From Lutibacter citreus (GTDB lineage: Bacteria; Bacteroidota; Bacteroidia; Flavobacteriales; Flavobacteriaceae), in contig NZ_QEIH01000006.1 in NCBI RefSeq assembly GCF_003260195.1, positions 124,001 to 188,000 on the forward strand: a stretch of DNA of 64,000 nt, written 5' to 3'. Made by a program: the position numbers and the translations under genes. Position 1 is the stretch's first letter, and each line of letters opens with the position of its first letter. Shown piece by piece: positions 9,116 to 18,162 of this stretch. Under the pieces are notes generated by a model. It saw only the letters and a program-made list of their open reading frames with translations. It was not told where the DNA came from and made no database searches.

Positions 9116-9688
9116 CTAGTTTGAAACTAATGTAACTTGTAATTCAAATTCATCATTAATAAACTTTTCTTTTAAATTATTAAAAAATGATTTAGACTTG
9201 TACTGAATATTAAAATCAGCTCTGTTTATTTTAATAACATCACTTTTAACAGTTACATCATCTCCAGATTTAATTACTTCAGCTAAAAATGAAATCTCTT
9301 TTGTAATTCCTTTAATGGTAATATCCCCCACAATTGTAACTTTATCCGCTTCAGCATTTTTAACATTTGTAATTTCAAATTTTGATGTTGTAAACACTTC
9401 AATTTCAAAAAAATCTTTAGACTTTAAATGACCTTCTAATTTACCACTTCCATCTGCATCTTTTATTGTTGTCATATCTGCTATAAAAGAGCCTCCTTTT
9501 AAATTATCTCCGCTCATTTCAATAGTACCAGATTGCAATTGAACAGTTCCATTATGTGATCCTGTAGGCTTAAAACCTTTCCAAGTTACACTTGATTTTG
9601 CAACATCAACATTTAACGGCTCTACTATGTTTGTAAAAGACATTGCTATAAATGCAGTGACTAATATTAAAATTCCTAATTTTTTCAT
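9116..9688 (-). CDS. YceI family periplasmic protein
   Basis: A 190-residue YceI protein. Residues 1-23 form a signal peptide (MKKLGILILVTAFIAMSFTN). Mature signatures are VDVAKSSVTWKGFKPTGSHNGTVQL at the start of the lipocalin-like barrel, LKSKDFFEIEVFTTSKFEITN in the middle, and GITKEISFLAEV. YceI proteins bind long isoprenoid or amphiphilic ligands in the periplasm, but their physiological role is often unknown. It follows a second YceI gene in the same direction (9779) after about 90 bases, a tandem duplication. No lipobox, so unlike its neighbour it should be soluble. Confidence 0.92.
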   Translation of the reverse strand: MKKLGILILVTAFIAMSFTNIVEPLNVDVAKSSVTWKGFKPTGSHNGTVQLQSGTIEMSGDNLKGGSFIADMTTIKDADGSGKLEGHLKSKDFFEIEVFTTSKFEITNVKNAEADKVTIVGDITIKGITKEISFLAEVIKSGDDVTVKSDVIKINRADFNIQYKSKSFFNNLKEKFINDEFELQVTLVSN

Positions 9689-9778
9689 TTTTATGTTTTT
9701 TTAGTTATGTAGATAATTAGTGTAATTTAAATAATAAAACTTACAAAAACACAAATTTTATTTACTAGCTTGCTTATA

Positions 9779-10429
9779 CTAGTTTTTAGAAACTAAAATG
9801 TTGATAGAAATTTCAAATTCATCATCAATAAATTTATCCTTTAAATTTTCAAAAAACTTTTTAGATTTATACTGAATGTTATATGCTGTTCTATCTATTT
9901 TAAATGTTTCACTTATTAATGCAACTCCATTTTCTTTGTTTTCTAATTTTGCTGAAAATTGAATTGGTTTAGAAATTCCTTTAATAGTTAAATTTCCTTT
10001 TACCATTTCCCCATCAATTTCAGTTATTTCAAAAACTGAAGTTGTATTATTTTTCACATCAAAGAAATCTGCAGCCAATAAATGATCTACTAATTTTTTA
10101 TTATACTCATCATCCGCAGGAATATCTAATACTGTAATTGATGACATATCAATATTAAATTTCCCATCTTTTATTTTTCCTTCAGAAATTGTTAAACTTC
10201 CGTCTTTAACTTTCACAGTTCCGTTATGGCTTCCTGTTGGTTTAAATCCTTTCCAATTTAAGGTTGAAGCTGCTGCATTTACTGAATAAACTCCATCACT
10301 TATTTTTACTGCTGATTTTTCAGATTTGTTAACTTCTTGTTTAACTTCTGGCTTATCATTCTTTTTTTCTGGTTTACAGGCTACAAATAACACACCTAAT
10401 ACAAGTGTAAATAAGAATACTTTTTTCAT
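9779..10429 (-). CDS. YceI family lipoprotein
   Basis: A 216-residue YceI protein with a lipoprotein signal: LVLGVLFVACKPEKKNDKPE, with Cys18 as the lipidated residue. A Lys/Glu-rich linker follows to about residue 45. The barrel starts with AASTLNWKGFKPTGSHNGTVKV, nearly the same as in the neighbouring YceI protein, then LLAADFFDVKNNTTSVFEITE, GISKPIQFSAKL and YKSKKFFENLKDKFIDDEFEI. The two genes are tandem paralogues: this one membrane-anchored, the other soluble. Ligand unknown. Confidence 0.92.
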   Translation of the reverse strand: MKKVFLFTLVLGVLFVACKPEKKNDKPEVKQEVNKSEKSAVKISDGVYSVNAAASTLNWKGFKPTGSHNGTVKVKDGSLTISEGKIKDGKFNIDMSSITVLDIPADDEYNKKLVDHLLAADFFDVKNNTTSVFEITEIDGEMVKGNLTIKGISKPIQFSAKLENKENGVALISETFKIDRTAYNIQYKSKKFFENLKDKFIDDEFEISINILVSKN

Positions 10430-10528
10430 TTTCGATTATTTTTTGTTAATTCTTACAATTATACAATTTTAATATAAAACTATTTATTTCAACTTCTGTT
10501 TTTAATAATACATTAACAAACCTTAAAA

Positions 10529-12544
10529 CTAGTTAGCTAATATTTTTCTTAATACAATTTGTTCTGCATTTTTTTTAACAATTTCCTTATAAAAATCTTT
10601 TAATTGCTGATAATATGTGGCTGGATAAATTACAGTATCAATGGATAATTCCGTTAACACATTAATTGATTTTCCGCTTTGAGTAATTTTAAACCTGTAA
10701 ACTCCAAACTCATTCGGTAACCCAATCGCAATATCTTCTGGTACAGATTCTATTTCATACCCTTCAGGAATTTCTATACTTGATATATACTTTTTAGAAA
10801 ATTTAGTATTGAAATTTACAGGATATTCTCTATTCTTTAACTTAAAGCTATTTTCATTAATACTGTTAAAAAATAATGGTTTAATGTAGTATCTATCACC
10901 TGCGGAAGTTATTGCATCTTCAGCCTCAAAAGTAAATAATTCATCTATTGGCTTATAAATATCCTTCTTGGCTCCAATTCTAATATTCCCTATTTCAATC
11001 CCTCCTTTTTCTTCTTCTAACTTGGAAATTTGCTCTTCTTCTTTCAAATGGTTATATGTATTTCTATAACGCATCGCATAATAATTTAAGTACTTAGTTC
11101 TACTCATCCCACTTATTGCTCCTTCTTCTCCAATCTTTATGGATAATGTTGAAGATATTTCTGACTTTTGTGAGTTTGTTAAAGAAATTTTATTAAAATA
11201 ACCTTGTTCTCCAACAACAATACCTTCCCAATTCATGGCTCTTTTGGGTAAAATATTTGGCACTGCATTTTTCTCCGTCGCATCAAACAACAATAATTTT
11301 CCATCAATTTCTACAGAAGACAACACATAATTTAACCCGTTTAGAGTTGGAAAAATTGGAATCCCATTACTTCTAGTACTTGATAAGACTGGGTTAGAAC
11401 TTAAACCCGCTTTTTTGAACATTGCCGTTAATACTAGATTTATATCTGCAACATTCCCCACACCAGTAGTATATGCTTTTCGAACTCCTTCATCTGTGGT
11501 AATTCCATTGTATTCATTCCATTTTATTTTACTCTTTACAAATTCGAAAATTGCAATTGCTTTTTCAGAATCAGATGAAACTTTTGAAAGAATAATTTCT
11601 AAATCATCCTTAAAGTAACTGCTTCTATTCAGTTCTAGCTCAAAATGACCCTCTTGGTAAATAGCTTTAGCAACATCCTCCCATGTTTTTGAATAATGTT
11701 TAATAACAGCACCAGGCATGTCTACAGAAGCTAATTCAAAAGATAAACTAGATTTATAATTATTAATATTATCTACATAATCCTCTTCAACTATTGCTGG
11801 TACATCTTCATTATCAATTAGAGTAATATTCTCTAAAAATTCAATTACCTCATTCGAATACTCAGTCTTAATTACTTTATCACCAGTTCTATTTTTAGAA
11901 TTTAAGTTTATTCTACCATTCTTAGTCTCATTAGTTATATCAATTGAGCTATAACCGAGTTGCTTTCTATTATACTTATAGTATTCTGGGATCGTTATTT
12001 TACTTTGAATTTTTTTTATTGGAATTTCATATTGCAGTTCAACTTTATCAATACTTCTATAAGGTGAAGAAATTTTATATTTCCATTCAACAATACAGCC
12101 ATCAGTTATATTTGGCATTGTAAACTTTTTAACTGATCTAAACTTATTTAGTTTTTCTTTAAATATTTCATTTTTTTTAAGCTTATAAACTTTTATTTTA
12201 TCATTATTAAGCTCATAAGTTCTTGCATCGATTGAATGGACATCTTCATCCTCTCCCGTTTCGGGAGCATAATACCTAATTCTTTTAGTAGCCCAATCAT
12301 ATCCTTCTTTATTGTAAATTTTAATACGTTCATGTATATCAGTATAAACATAAAAACCTTCGTTTTGTTTATACCTAAAATAGGTTTTACGGTCTTTAAA
12401 TAAAATTGCCGCATTCGCAGAAGAATCTAGTGGGTACACTTTTTCTTCTAATTCTATTTTTGAAATTTTTCCAAATTTATAATTTTGTCCTTTCACTGAA
12501 ACTAAGGTAAGAACAGTAATCAATGTTAATAAAATCTTTTTCAT
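10529..12544 (-). CDS. DUF3857/transglutaminase-like exported protein, copy 1
   Basis: A 671-residue exported protein with signal peptide MKKILLTLITVLTLVSVKGQ. The N-terminal half is a DUF3857 beta domain (HERIKIYNKEGYDWATKRIR, then PNITDGCIVEWKYKI). Residues about 320-400 are a transglutaminase-like core and the C-terminus resembles DUF3858 (FKLKNREYPVNFNTKFSKKY). The core position that is Cys330 in the gene at 14632 (GYGDC) is Ile368 here (GNVADINLVL), so peptidase or transglutaminase activity is doubtful. It is the downstream member of a tandem trio; copy 2 starts 44 bases upstream and is similar throughout, even in the signal peptide. Function unknown. Confidence 0.82.
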   Translation of the reverse strand: MKKILLTLITVLTLVSVKGQNYKFGKISKIELEEKVYPLDSSANAAILFKDRKTYFRYKQNEGFYVYTDIHERIKIYNKEGYDWATKRIRYYAPETGEDEDVHSIDARTYELNNDKIKVYKLKKNEIFKEKLNKFRSVKKFTMPNITDGCIVEWKYKISSPYRSIDKVELQYEIPIKKIQSKITIPEYYKYNRKQLGYSSIDITNETKNGRINLNSKNRTGDKVIKTEYSNEVIEFLENITLIDNEDVPAIVEEDYVDNINNYKSSLSFELASVDMPGAVIKHYSKTWEDVAKAIYQEGHFELELNRSSYFKDDLEIILSKVSSDSEKAIAIFEFVKSKIKWNEYNGITTDEGVRKAYTTGVGNVADINLVLTAMFKKAGLSSNPVLSSTRSNGIPIFPTLNGLNYVLSSVEIDGKLLLFDATEKNAVPNILPKRAMNWEGIVVGEQGYFNKISLTNSQKSEISSTLSIKIGEEGAISGMSRTKYLNYYAMRYRNTYNHLKEEEQISKLEEEKGGIEIGNIRIGAKKDIYKPIDELFTFEAEDAITSAGDRYYIKPLFFNSINENSFKLKNREYPVNFNTKFSKKYISSIEIPEGYEIESVPEDIAIGLPNEFGVYRFKITQSGKSINVLTELSIDTVIYPATYYQQLKDFYKEIVKKNAEQIVLRKILAN

Positions 12545-12587
12545 AGTATAAAGTAATTGTTGATTTTTTGAAAGTTTGGTATTTTAT

Positions 12588-14609
12588 TTATAATTCTGAA
12601 CTTTTCTTTAATACAATCTGTTCCGAATTTTTTTTAACTATCTCTTTGTAAAATTCTTTTAATTCTTGATAATAACTTGCAGGGTATATAACAGTATTAA
12701 TTGTCAACTCTGATAATGTAGTTATTCTGTTTCCTGCTTGCGAAATTTGGAACCTATAAACTCCAAAACTTTCTGGCAACCCAAAAGCGATACTTTCAGG
12801 TAATGATTCTACCTCATAACCTTCTGGAATTTCAATAATTGAAGTATTTTTTTTTGAAAATGTAGTTGTAAAATCAACAGGGTAGTCCCGATTTTCAAGT
12901 TTAAACTTATTTTCTTTTATACTATTAAACAATAAGGGTTTTACAAACATTTTATTATTAGAAGTGATTACCAGGTCTACACTACTAAAGGTAAACATCT
13001 CTGAAAGCGGCTTGTAAAGTTCTTTTTTGTTAGTTACTCTAACATTCTCAATTTCAATATTATCATTTGCTTCTTCTAATTTCGACATTAATTCTTCTTC
13101 ATTTAAATCTCCGTAAGCATCTCGATAAAGCATTTCATAATAATTTGAATATTTTGTTTTACATAAACCTTTAATTCCTCCTTCACCATTCAATTTTGTA
13201 GATATAGTTGAACTAATTCCCGCTTTTTGAGAATTTAACAATGAAATTTGCTTAAAGTTACCTTTTGCTCCAACAAGAAGTCCTTTCCAATTTACAGCTC
13301 TTTGAGGAAGAATATTAGGTTTCGAATTCTTTTTACTGGCGTCAAATAAAATTATTTCTCCATGCATATTAACCGAAGCTAAAACATAATTAAGACCACT
13401 TAAGGTTGGAAAAATTGGAACCCCATGATTTCTTGTACTTAAAACAACAGGATAAGCACTTAAACCTGCTTCTTGAAGCATTGCTGTTAATAATAAATTT
13501 ACATCCGCAATATTACCTACACCTTTATTATATGCGCTTTTAACTCCTTCATCTGTGGTAATACCATAATATTTATTCCATTTTACTTTTCTTTTTACAA
13601 ACTCAAAAATTAAATAAGCCTTTTTTGTTTCATCTGTTACTCCCTTTATAAGTTCCGTTAATTCATCTTTAAAATAATTACGTTTTTCTAACTCCCCTCC
13701 AAAATCACTATCTTTATAAAGAGTTTCTACTACATCTCCCCAAGTAGTTGAAAAAGATTCGACAGGTTCATTTGGCCATTGAACACTAGACAATTCATAA
13801 TAAACTGAGGATTTATAATTATTAATATTATCCACATAATCTTCCTCTAATATAGCAGGTACTTTCTCCATATTTATCGTTGCTATATTACTTGTATACC
13901 TTACAATTTCTGTAGAATAATTAGTTTTAACAGCTCCTCCTCCTTGACCAGTTCTTGATTTAAAAATTAACGAAATTTCATCATTTCTATCACTAATAGT
14001 CTTGTTTATGGATAGATACCCCAACTCTTTTATACTATACTTAAAGTATTCTGGAATCGTAATTTCACAAACTACTTTTTTAATTGGTATAGTATATTGT
14101 AATTCAACTTTACTAATTCCTTTATAAGGCGAATAAATATTATATTTCCATTCAATAACACAACCTTCAGATAAATTTGGCATTGTTATTTTTTTTTGAG
14201 ACCAAAATTTATTCTTCTTTTCATCAAAAATTTGACTTTTTTGTATTTTATAGCCCTTTACTTTACCTCCTTCTAATACATACGTTTTTGCAGAAATTTT
14301 TGATACACTTTCATCATCACCAATATCTGGCTTATAGTATTCAATATTTTTAGAAGCCCATTTATACCCCTCTTTATTATATATTTTTATTCGTTCATGA
14401 ATTTCAGTTCTTTGTTGAAACCCTTCTCCTTGGGTATAATTAAATGATGTTTTTCTACTCTTATATAAAACAACCGCATTTGCTGAAGAGTCTAACGGAT
14501 ACACTTTTTCTTCTAATTCAGCCTTTGAAACCTTTCCAAATCTATAATCTTGTCCTTTTGCTGAAATTAAGGTGAGAAAAGTAATCAGTGTTAATAAAAT
14601 CTTTTTCAT
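12588..14609 (-). CDS. DUF3857/transglutaminase-like exported protein, copy 2
   Basis: A 673-residue tandem paralogue of the protein at 10529, with almost the same signal peptide (MKKILLTLITFLTLISAKGQ) and the start KFGKVSKAELEEKVYPLDSS conserved with small changes. Domains in order: DUF3857, transglutaminase-like core around residues 320-400, DUF3858-like C-terminus. The core motif reads GNIADVNLLLTAMLQEAG, so the catalytic Cys of true transglutaminase-like enzymes is Val. It lies 22 bases downstream of the gene at 14632, suggesting one transcript for all three. Probably a non-catalytic periplasmic or surface binding protein, but this is inference. Confidence 0.82.
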   Translation of the reverse strand: MKKILLTLITFLTLISAKGQDYRFGKVSKAELEEKVYPLDSSANAVVLYKSRKTSFNYTQGEGFQQRTEIHERIKIYNKEGYKWASKNIEYYKPDIGDDESVSKISAKTYVLEGGKVKGYKIQKSQIFDEKKNKFWSQKKITMPNLSEGCVIEWKYNIYSPYKGISKVELQYTIPIKKVVCEITIPEYFKYSIKELGYLSINKTISDRNDEISLIFKSRTGQGGGAVKTNYSTEIVRYTSNIATINMEKVPAILEEDYVDNINNYKSSVYYELSSVQWPNEPVESFSTTWGDVVETLYKDSDFGGELEKRNYFKDELTELIKGVTDETKKAYLIFEFVKRKVKWNKYYGITTDEGVKSAYNKGVGNIADVNLLLTAMLQEAGLSAYPVVLSTRNHGVPIFPTLSGLNYVLASVNMHGEIILFDASKKNSKPNILPQRAVNWKGLLVGAKGNFKQISLLNSQKAGISSTISTKLNGEGGIKGLCKTKYSNYYEMLYRDAYGDLNEEELMSKLEEANDNIEIENVRVTNKKELYKPLSEMFTFSSVDLVITSNNKMFVKPLLFNSIKENKFKLENRDYPVDFTTTFSKKNTSIIEIPEGYEVESLPESIAFGLPESFGVYRFQISQAGNRITTLSELTINTVIYPASYYQELKEFYKEIVKKNSEQIVLKKSSEL

Positions 14610-14631
14610 ATTAAATAATTTTAATTTTAGA

Positions 14632-16542
14632 TTATATTGATAGAATCATTTTTGAATTATCATACCTCTTAATTTTTTTCAAAAAAGCTCTATATAACTC
14701 ATAATCTTCTTTGGGGTAGTTACCTGCATCTATTTGTAATTTCCTTTTAAAAAGAATATTACTTTCATCTACTTTTTCTATGGTTAATGAATAAGAACCA
14801 TATTTAGAAGCTAACTCTGTACTTTTAGGTAAATAATCAAGCTTTAAATTATTAGGTAATTTTATAGTAACCTCATCAACATCTAAATAACCTCTTGAAA
14901 TAACAAATGGCAACTTTCTATTTCTAATTTTTTTTGGAACAGAATTTAACATGTTAAAAGCGTTGATAGGAACTAATAATTGACTATTAGTTTTAGAACC
15001 ATAATTTGTTGCTGTAAAATCTAGCTTCTCTATGAATTTACCTTCTTTTTTGTTGTTTAAAACTTCAATATTTGAGAACTCAATATTATTTATGTGCGAC
15101 AAATATTTTTTAAACAGTACATCCAATTCTTTTGGACTCTCTCCATCATTTCTCATTAAATTATCATCATATTGAGTACCTGATGATTCAATAATTAAAC
15201 TTGCTTCAATACTTCCGCCTTCTTTTAGAGAATAACTTCCTTTTGTAAATTGATAATTCTCTTCTGATTTGTATATTTTAGTATGCTTTATCTTCCCCCC
15301 TTCTGGCGTTACAACCAAAACATCTCTATCATCAGTAAAACTCCCCAAATGTCCAAAAGGATTTTTTTGACTTGTACATTCTAACCATATATCACCATTA
15401 TCCGTTGGAAGGTTTAAAATAATATGATTACCCTGAACAGATAAAAATTCATTAGAAATATCTCTTTTTGTTCTGCCTCCGTAAATTATAGTATAATTTG
15501 ATTTTACTCCGGCAGCATCCATTAACGCTTTTGTGTAATTACTTAAAGCCTTACAGTCTCCATAACCCAATCTATCAACATCTGCTGCCAACATTGGCTT
15601 AAAACCTCCTATCCCAACTTGTACGCTTATATACCTTACTTTATTTTGAACAAATTCGTAAACTATTTTTGCCTTTTCAACTGGATCGACAACTTTAGCA
15701 GTTAAACTTCGTATTTTTTGTTTTGTTCCTTCATCTAATTCTTGAGTGTTTTTCAATAAATTATCATAGTACCATATTCCAAAATCTTTCCAATTTGTGG
15801 CCTCGCCATCTACTCCTTCTAAACTAAATTTATTTATTCCAAATTGTACAGTTGGTAACACTTTTCTTAATGACGGTGTATAACCTTCACTTTTTAAGGC
15901 AAGTATTTCTTTAATTTCATATGATAAAACACCTGGTTTTTCAACTTTTAAAACATCTGAACCTTCAAAGTTTTTTTCTACTTTATTTAAAGTAATTCCA
16001 GAAGGATACTTAATCTCAAATTTTGCATTTTGAATACTTTGATAGTAGCTTCCATTTAAAATCCAATCAGGTATAAAGGCAGTATTTGAAGTTTTTATTT
16101 CGTACCTATAATAAATAGTATAGGGATACGATATAGGAGTATAGCTATAATATATTAACCTACCATCATTAAAAAGTGAAAAGCCATCTTGAGCGCTGAA
16201 ATCTTTAAACTCGCTTTTTTTTATTTTTTTTATTTCTTTCCCTGTAGCATTATAAATATAGGCTTTTACATTACTATAAGACCTTCTCTTATCATAATCA
16301 ATTCTGATATTTGCATATTTATCAGCTAACTTATTATAAATTGTCACAGCCGTTTCAACCTTTATTGTCATTTGATCTTGAGATTCTACCTCAATGAAAA
16401 AATTATCTAACCTTACAATACTATTAGCATCTTTTTTTAAAGTTTCTGGAATTAAGTTTACGTTAAAATCGTAATCTTGAGTATAAGAAATAGTGGAATA
16501 CAGCAGCAAAGCTACCATAGCAATCTTTATGGAGAATTTCAT
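14632..16542 (-). CDS. DUF3857 protein with intact transglutaminase-like triad
   Basis: A 636-residue exported protein (signal peptide to about residue 20, TISYTQ). The first half is a DUF3857 beta domain with KKIKKSEFKDFSAQDGFSLF and YYRYEIKTSNTAFIPDWIL. The transglutaminase-like core spans about 285-390 and retains a plausible triad: Cys330 (GYGDCKALS), His373 (QGNHIIL) and Asp384 (NGDIWLECT). A DUF3858-like region follows. It is the first gene of a three-gene set whose two downstream members lack the Cys. Domain order is typical of Bacteroidota DUF3857 proteins; the substrate is unknown. ATG start at 16542, just before an A-rich leader. Confidence 0.85.
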   Translation of the reverse strand: MKFSIKIAMVALLLYSTISYTQDYDFNVNLIPETLKKDANSIVRLDNFFIEVESQDQMTIKVETAVTIYNKLADKYANIRIDYDKRRSYSNVKAYIYNATGKEIKKIKKSEFKDFSAQDGFSLFNDGRLIYYSYTPISYPYTIYYRYEIKTSNTAFIPDWILNGSYYQSIQNAKFEIKYPSGITLNKVEKNFEGSDVLKVEKPGVLSYEIKEILALKSEGYTPSLRKVLPTVQFGINKFSLEGVDGEATNWKDFGIWYYDNLLKNTQELDEGTKQKIRSLTAKVVDPVEKAKIVYEFVQNKVRYISVQVGIGGFKPMLAADVDRLGYGDCKALSNYTKALMDAAGVKSNYTIIYGGRTKRDISNEFLSVQGNHIILNLPTDNGDIWLECTSQKNPFGHLGSFTDDRDVLVVTPEGGKIKHTKIYKSEENYQFTKGSYSLKEGGSIEASLIIESSGTQYDDNLMRNDGESPKELDVLFKKYLSHINNIEFSNIEVLNNKKEGKFIEKLDFTATNYGSKTNSQLLVPINAFNMLNSVPKKIRNRKLPFVISRGYLDVDEVTIKLPNNLKLDYLPKSTELASKYGSYSLTIEKVDESNILFKRKLQIDAGNYPKEDYELYRAFLKKIKRYDNSKMILSI

Positions 16543-16610
16543 AGAATTATTTTCCTACAAAAAAACAAAAAAAAACAAAATTCCTCTATGATTTAAGTCA
16601 TATTACAAAT

Positions 16611-17063
16611 CTAAACCCTATGTTTAGTATCTATAATAATAGTTACAGGCCCATCATTAATTAAAGAAACCTTCATATCTGCACCAAATTCACCGGTTCC
16701 AACTTTCTTCCCAAATTCTATTTCGAACTGGTTTACTAATTGATTATATAAAGGAATGGCAACATCAGGTTTTGCTGCGTTTATATAGGAAGGTCTATTA
16801 CCTTTTTTTGTGCTTGCTTGCAAAGTAAACTGACTCACAATAATTGCTTCTCCATCAACATCTCTTAATGACTTATTCATTACTTCATTTTCATCATTAA
16901 AAACACGAAGATTAGCTACTTTTTTAGCCAACCAATCAATATCTGTTTTGGTATCATCAGATACAATACCAACTAAAATTAAGAGTCCGTCATTAATTTT
17001 ACTTACAACTATATTATCTATTGTTACTGAAGCTTCAGAAACTCTTTGAATAACAACTTTCAT
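16611..17063 (-). CDS. dtd: D-aminoacyl-tRNA deacylase
   Basis: A 150-residue DTD that hydrolyses D-aminoacyl-tRNA (and glycyl-tRNA-Ala), a cytoplasmic proofreading step. Signature motifs are IVSQFTLQASTKKGNRPSY (the SQxT motif) and SLINDGPVTIIID (the GPVT motif with cis-Pro), in the proper order and spacing. The N-terminus MKVVIQRVSEASVTID is typical. Full length for the family. It follows rsgA with only 3 bases between, so the two are co-transcribed. Confidence 0.97.
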   Translation of the reverse strand: MKVVIQRVSEASVTIDNIVVSKINDGLLILVGIVSDDTKTDIDWLAKKVANLRVFNDENEVMNKSLRDVDGEAIIVSQFTLQASTKKGNRPSYINAAKPDVAIPLYNQLVNQFEIEFGKKVGTGEFGADMKVSLINDGPVTIIIDTKHRV

Positions 17064-17066
17064 TTT

Positions 17067-18005
17067 TTAACTATAAATATCTGTTCTATAATGTTCTTCA
17101 TCTCCTTCAACCATTTGTATATAACTGGCATACCTAGAGTAAGCAATTTCACCATTTTCAACAGCATCTTTTACAGCACACTTTGGTTCATTTATATGCA
17201 TACAATTATTAAATTTACAAGCTGATTTTATTTTAAAAAACTCTGGAAAATAATCTGTAATCTGATTTGGCTCAAAATCTACAACTCCAAATCCCTTTAT
17301 ACCAGGTGTATCAATTATATATCCTCCAAAACTCAACTTAAACATTTCGGCAAAAGTAGTTGTGTGCATACCTTGTTTATGTTGTTTTGAAACCTCTTTG
17401 GTTTTTAAATTAAGAGAAGGTTCAATAGCATTTATCAATGTTGATTTTCCAACACCAGAATGACCAGAAAACATTGTAGTTTTGTTTTCCATAAGTTCTT
17501 TTACTTCATCTAAACCAATTCCTTTAGTAGCAGAAATGGCAATGCACTTATAACCAATATCTGAATATGTTTCATCAAGCATTGCTAATTTATCTAATTC
17601 CTCATCAGAGTAAGAATCTAATTTATTAAAGAGAATAACCGATTTTATATTATATGCTTCAGCAGTTGCCAAAAACCGGTCTATAAACCCCGTAAATGTT
17701 GGCGGATTATCAATGGTAACAATTAAAAAAGCAATATCTATATTTGCTGCAATTATATGTGTTTGTTTTGATAGGTTTACAGATTTACGAATAATGTAAT
17801 TTTTTCTATCATTAATTTTATTAATAACTCCTGTTTCTTTCCCTTCTTCATATTCAAATTTTACAAAATCACCAACTGCAACAGGGTTTGTACTTTTAAT
17901 TCCTTTAATTCTGAATTTACCCTTTAACCTACAATCTATCGAATTATTATCATCATCAATAACTGTATACCAGCTTCCTGTAGATTTTGTTACAACTCCT
18001 TTCAT
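17067..18005 (-). CDS. rsgA: Ribosome small-subunit GTPase RsgA
   Basis: A 312-residue circularly permuted GTPase that checks maturation of the 30S subunit. An OB fold occupies residues about 1-70. The GTPase motifs then come in permuted order: G4 LFNKLDS, G5 ISATKGIG, G1 SGHSGVGKSTLIN, G2/G3 around HTTTFAEM and IDTPGIKGFG. The C-terminus holds the zinc-binding cluster ACKFNNCMHINEPKC. All hallmarks are present and length is normal. It precedes dtd on the same strand and lies just downstream of the terminator that closes the polysaccharide locus, so it marks the border between core chromosome and accessory region. Confidence 0.97.
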   Translation of the reverse strand: MKGVVTKSTGSWYTVIDDDNNSIDCRLKGKFRIKGIKSTNPVAVGDFVKFEYEEGKETGVINKINDRKNYIIRKSVNLSKQTHIIAANIDIAFLIVTIDNPPTFTGFIDRFLATAEAYNIKSVILFNKLDSYSDEELDKLAMLDETYSDIGYKCIAISATKGIGLDEVKELMENKTTMFSGHSGVGKSTLINAIEPSLNLKTKEVSKQHKQGMHTTTFAEMFKLSFGGYIIDTPGIKGFGVVDFEPNQITDYFPEFFKIKSACKFNNCMHINEPKCAVKDAVENGEIAYSRYASYIQMVEGDEEHYRTDIYS

Positions 18006-18025
18006 AAATTCCCTTTAAATTTCAA

Positions 18026-18033
18026 CAAATATA
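18026..18033 (-). promoter_or_regulatory. Candidate -7 box of rsgA-dtd
   Basis: The minus strand reads TATATTTG, matching TAnnTTTG, 20 bases before the rsgA ATG and downstream of the PUL terminator. No -33 box is obvious. Confidence 0.4.
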
Positions 18034-18105
18034 AACCAAACTATTAAACTTAATAATAGTTACATCCCAAATAAACTAACTTTCTAAGTTAATGATTTAT
18101 AAAAT

Positions 18106-18138
18106 AAAAAATGACTTTTATATAAAAGTCATTTTTTT
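18106..18138 (-). terminator. Terminator closing the polysaccharide utilization locus
   Basis: Perfect 15-bp arms at 18106-18120 (AAAAAATGACTTTTA) and 18123-18137 with a 2-base loop, 25 bases after the GH42 stop. Both flanks give a U-run, so it is strong in the direction of the locus and may also block the opposite strand. Confidence 0.9.
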
Positions 18139-18162
18139 AAGTTCCTTATTTTGAAAAATTAT

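Noticed and set aside
17067-18162. Insertion signatures (direct repeats, attachment site) at the PUL border near rsgA
   Set aside because: No tRNA, integrase or clear direct repeat was found; only a terminator marks the boundary.
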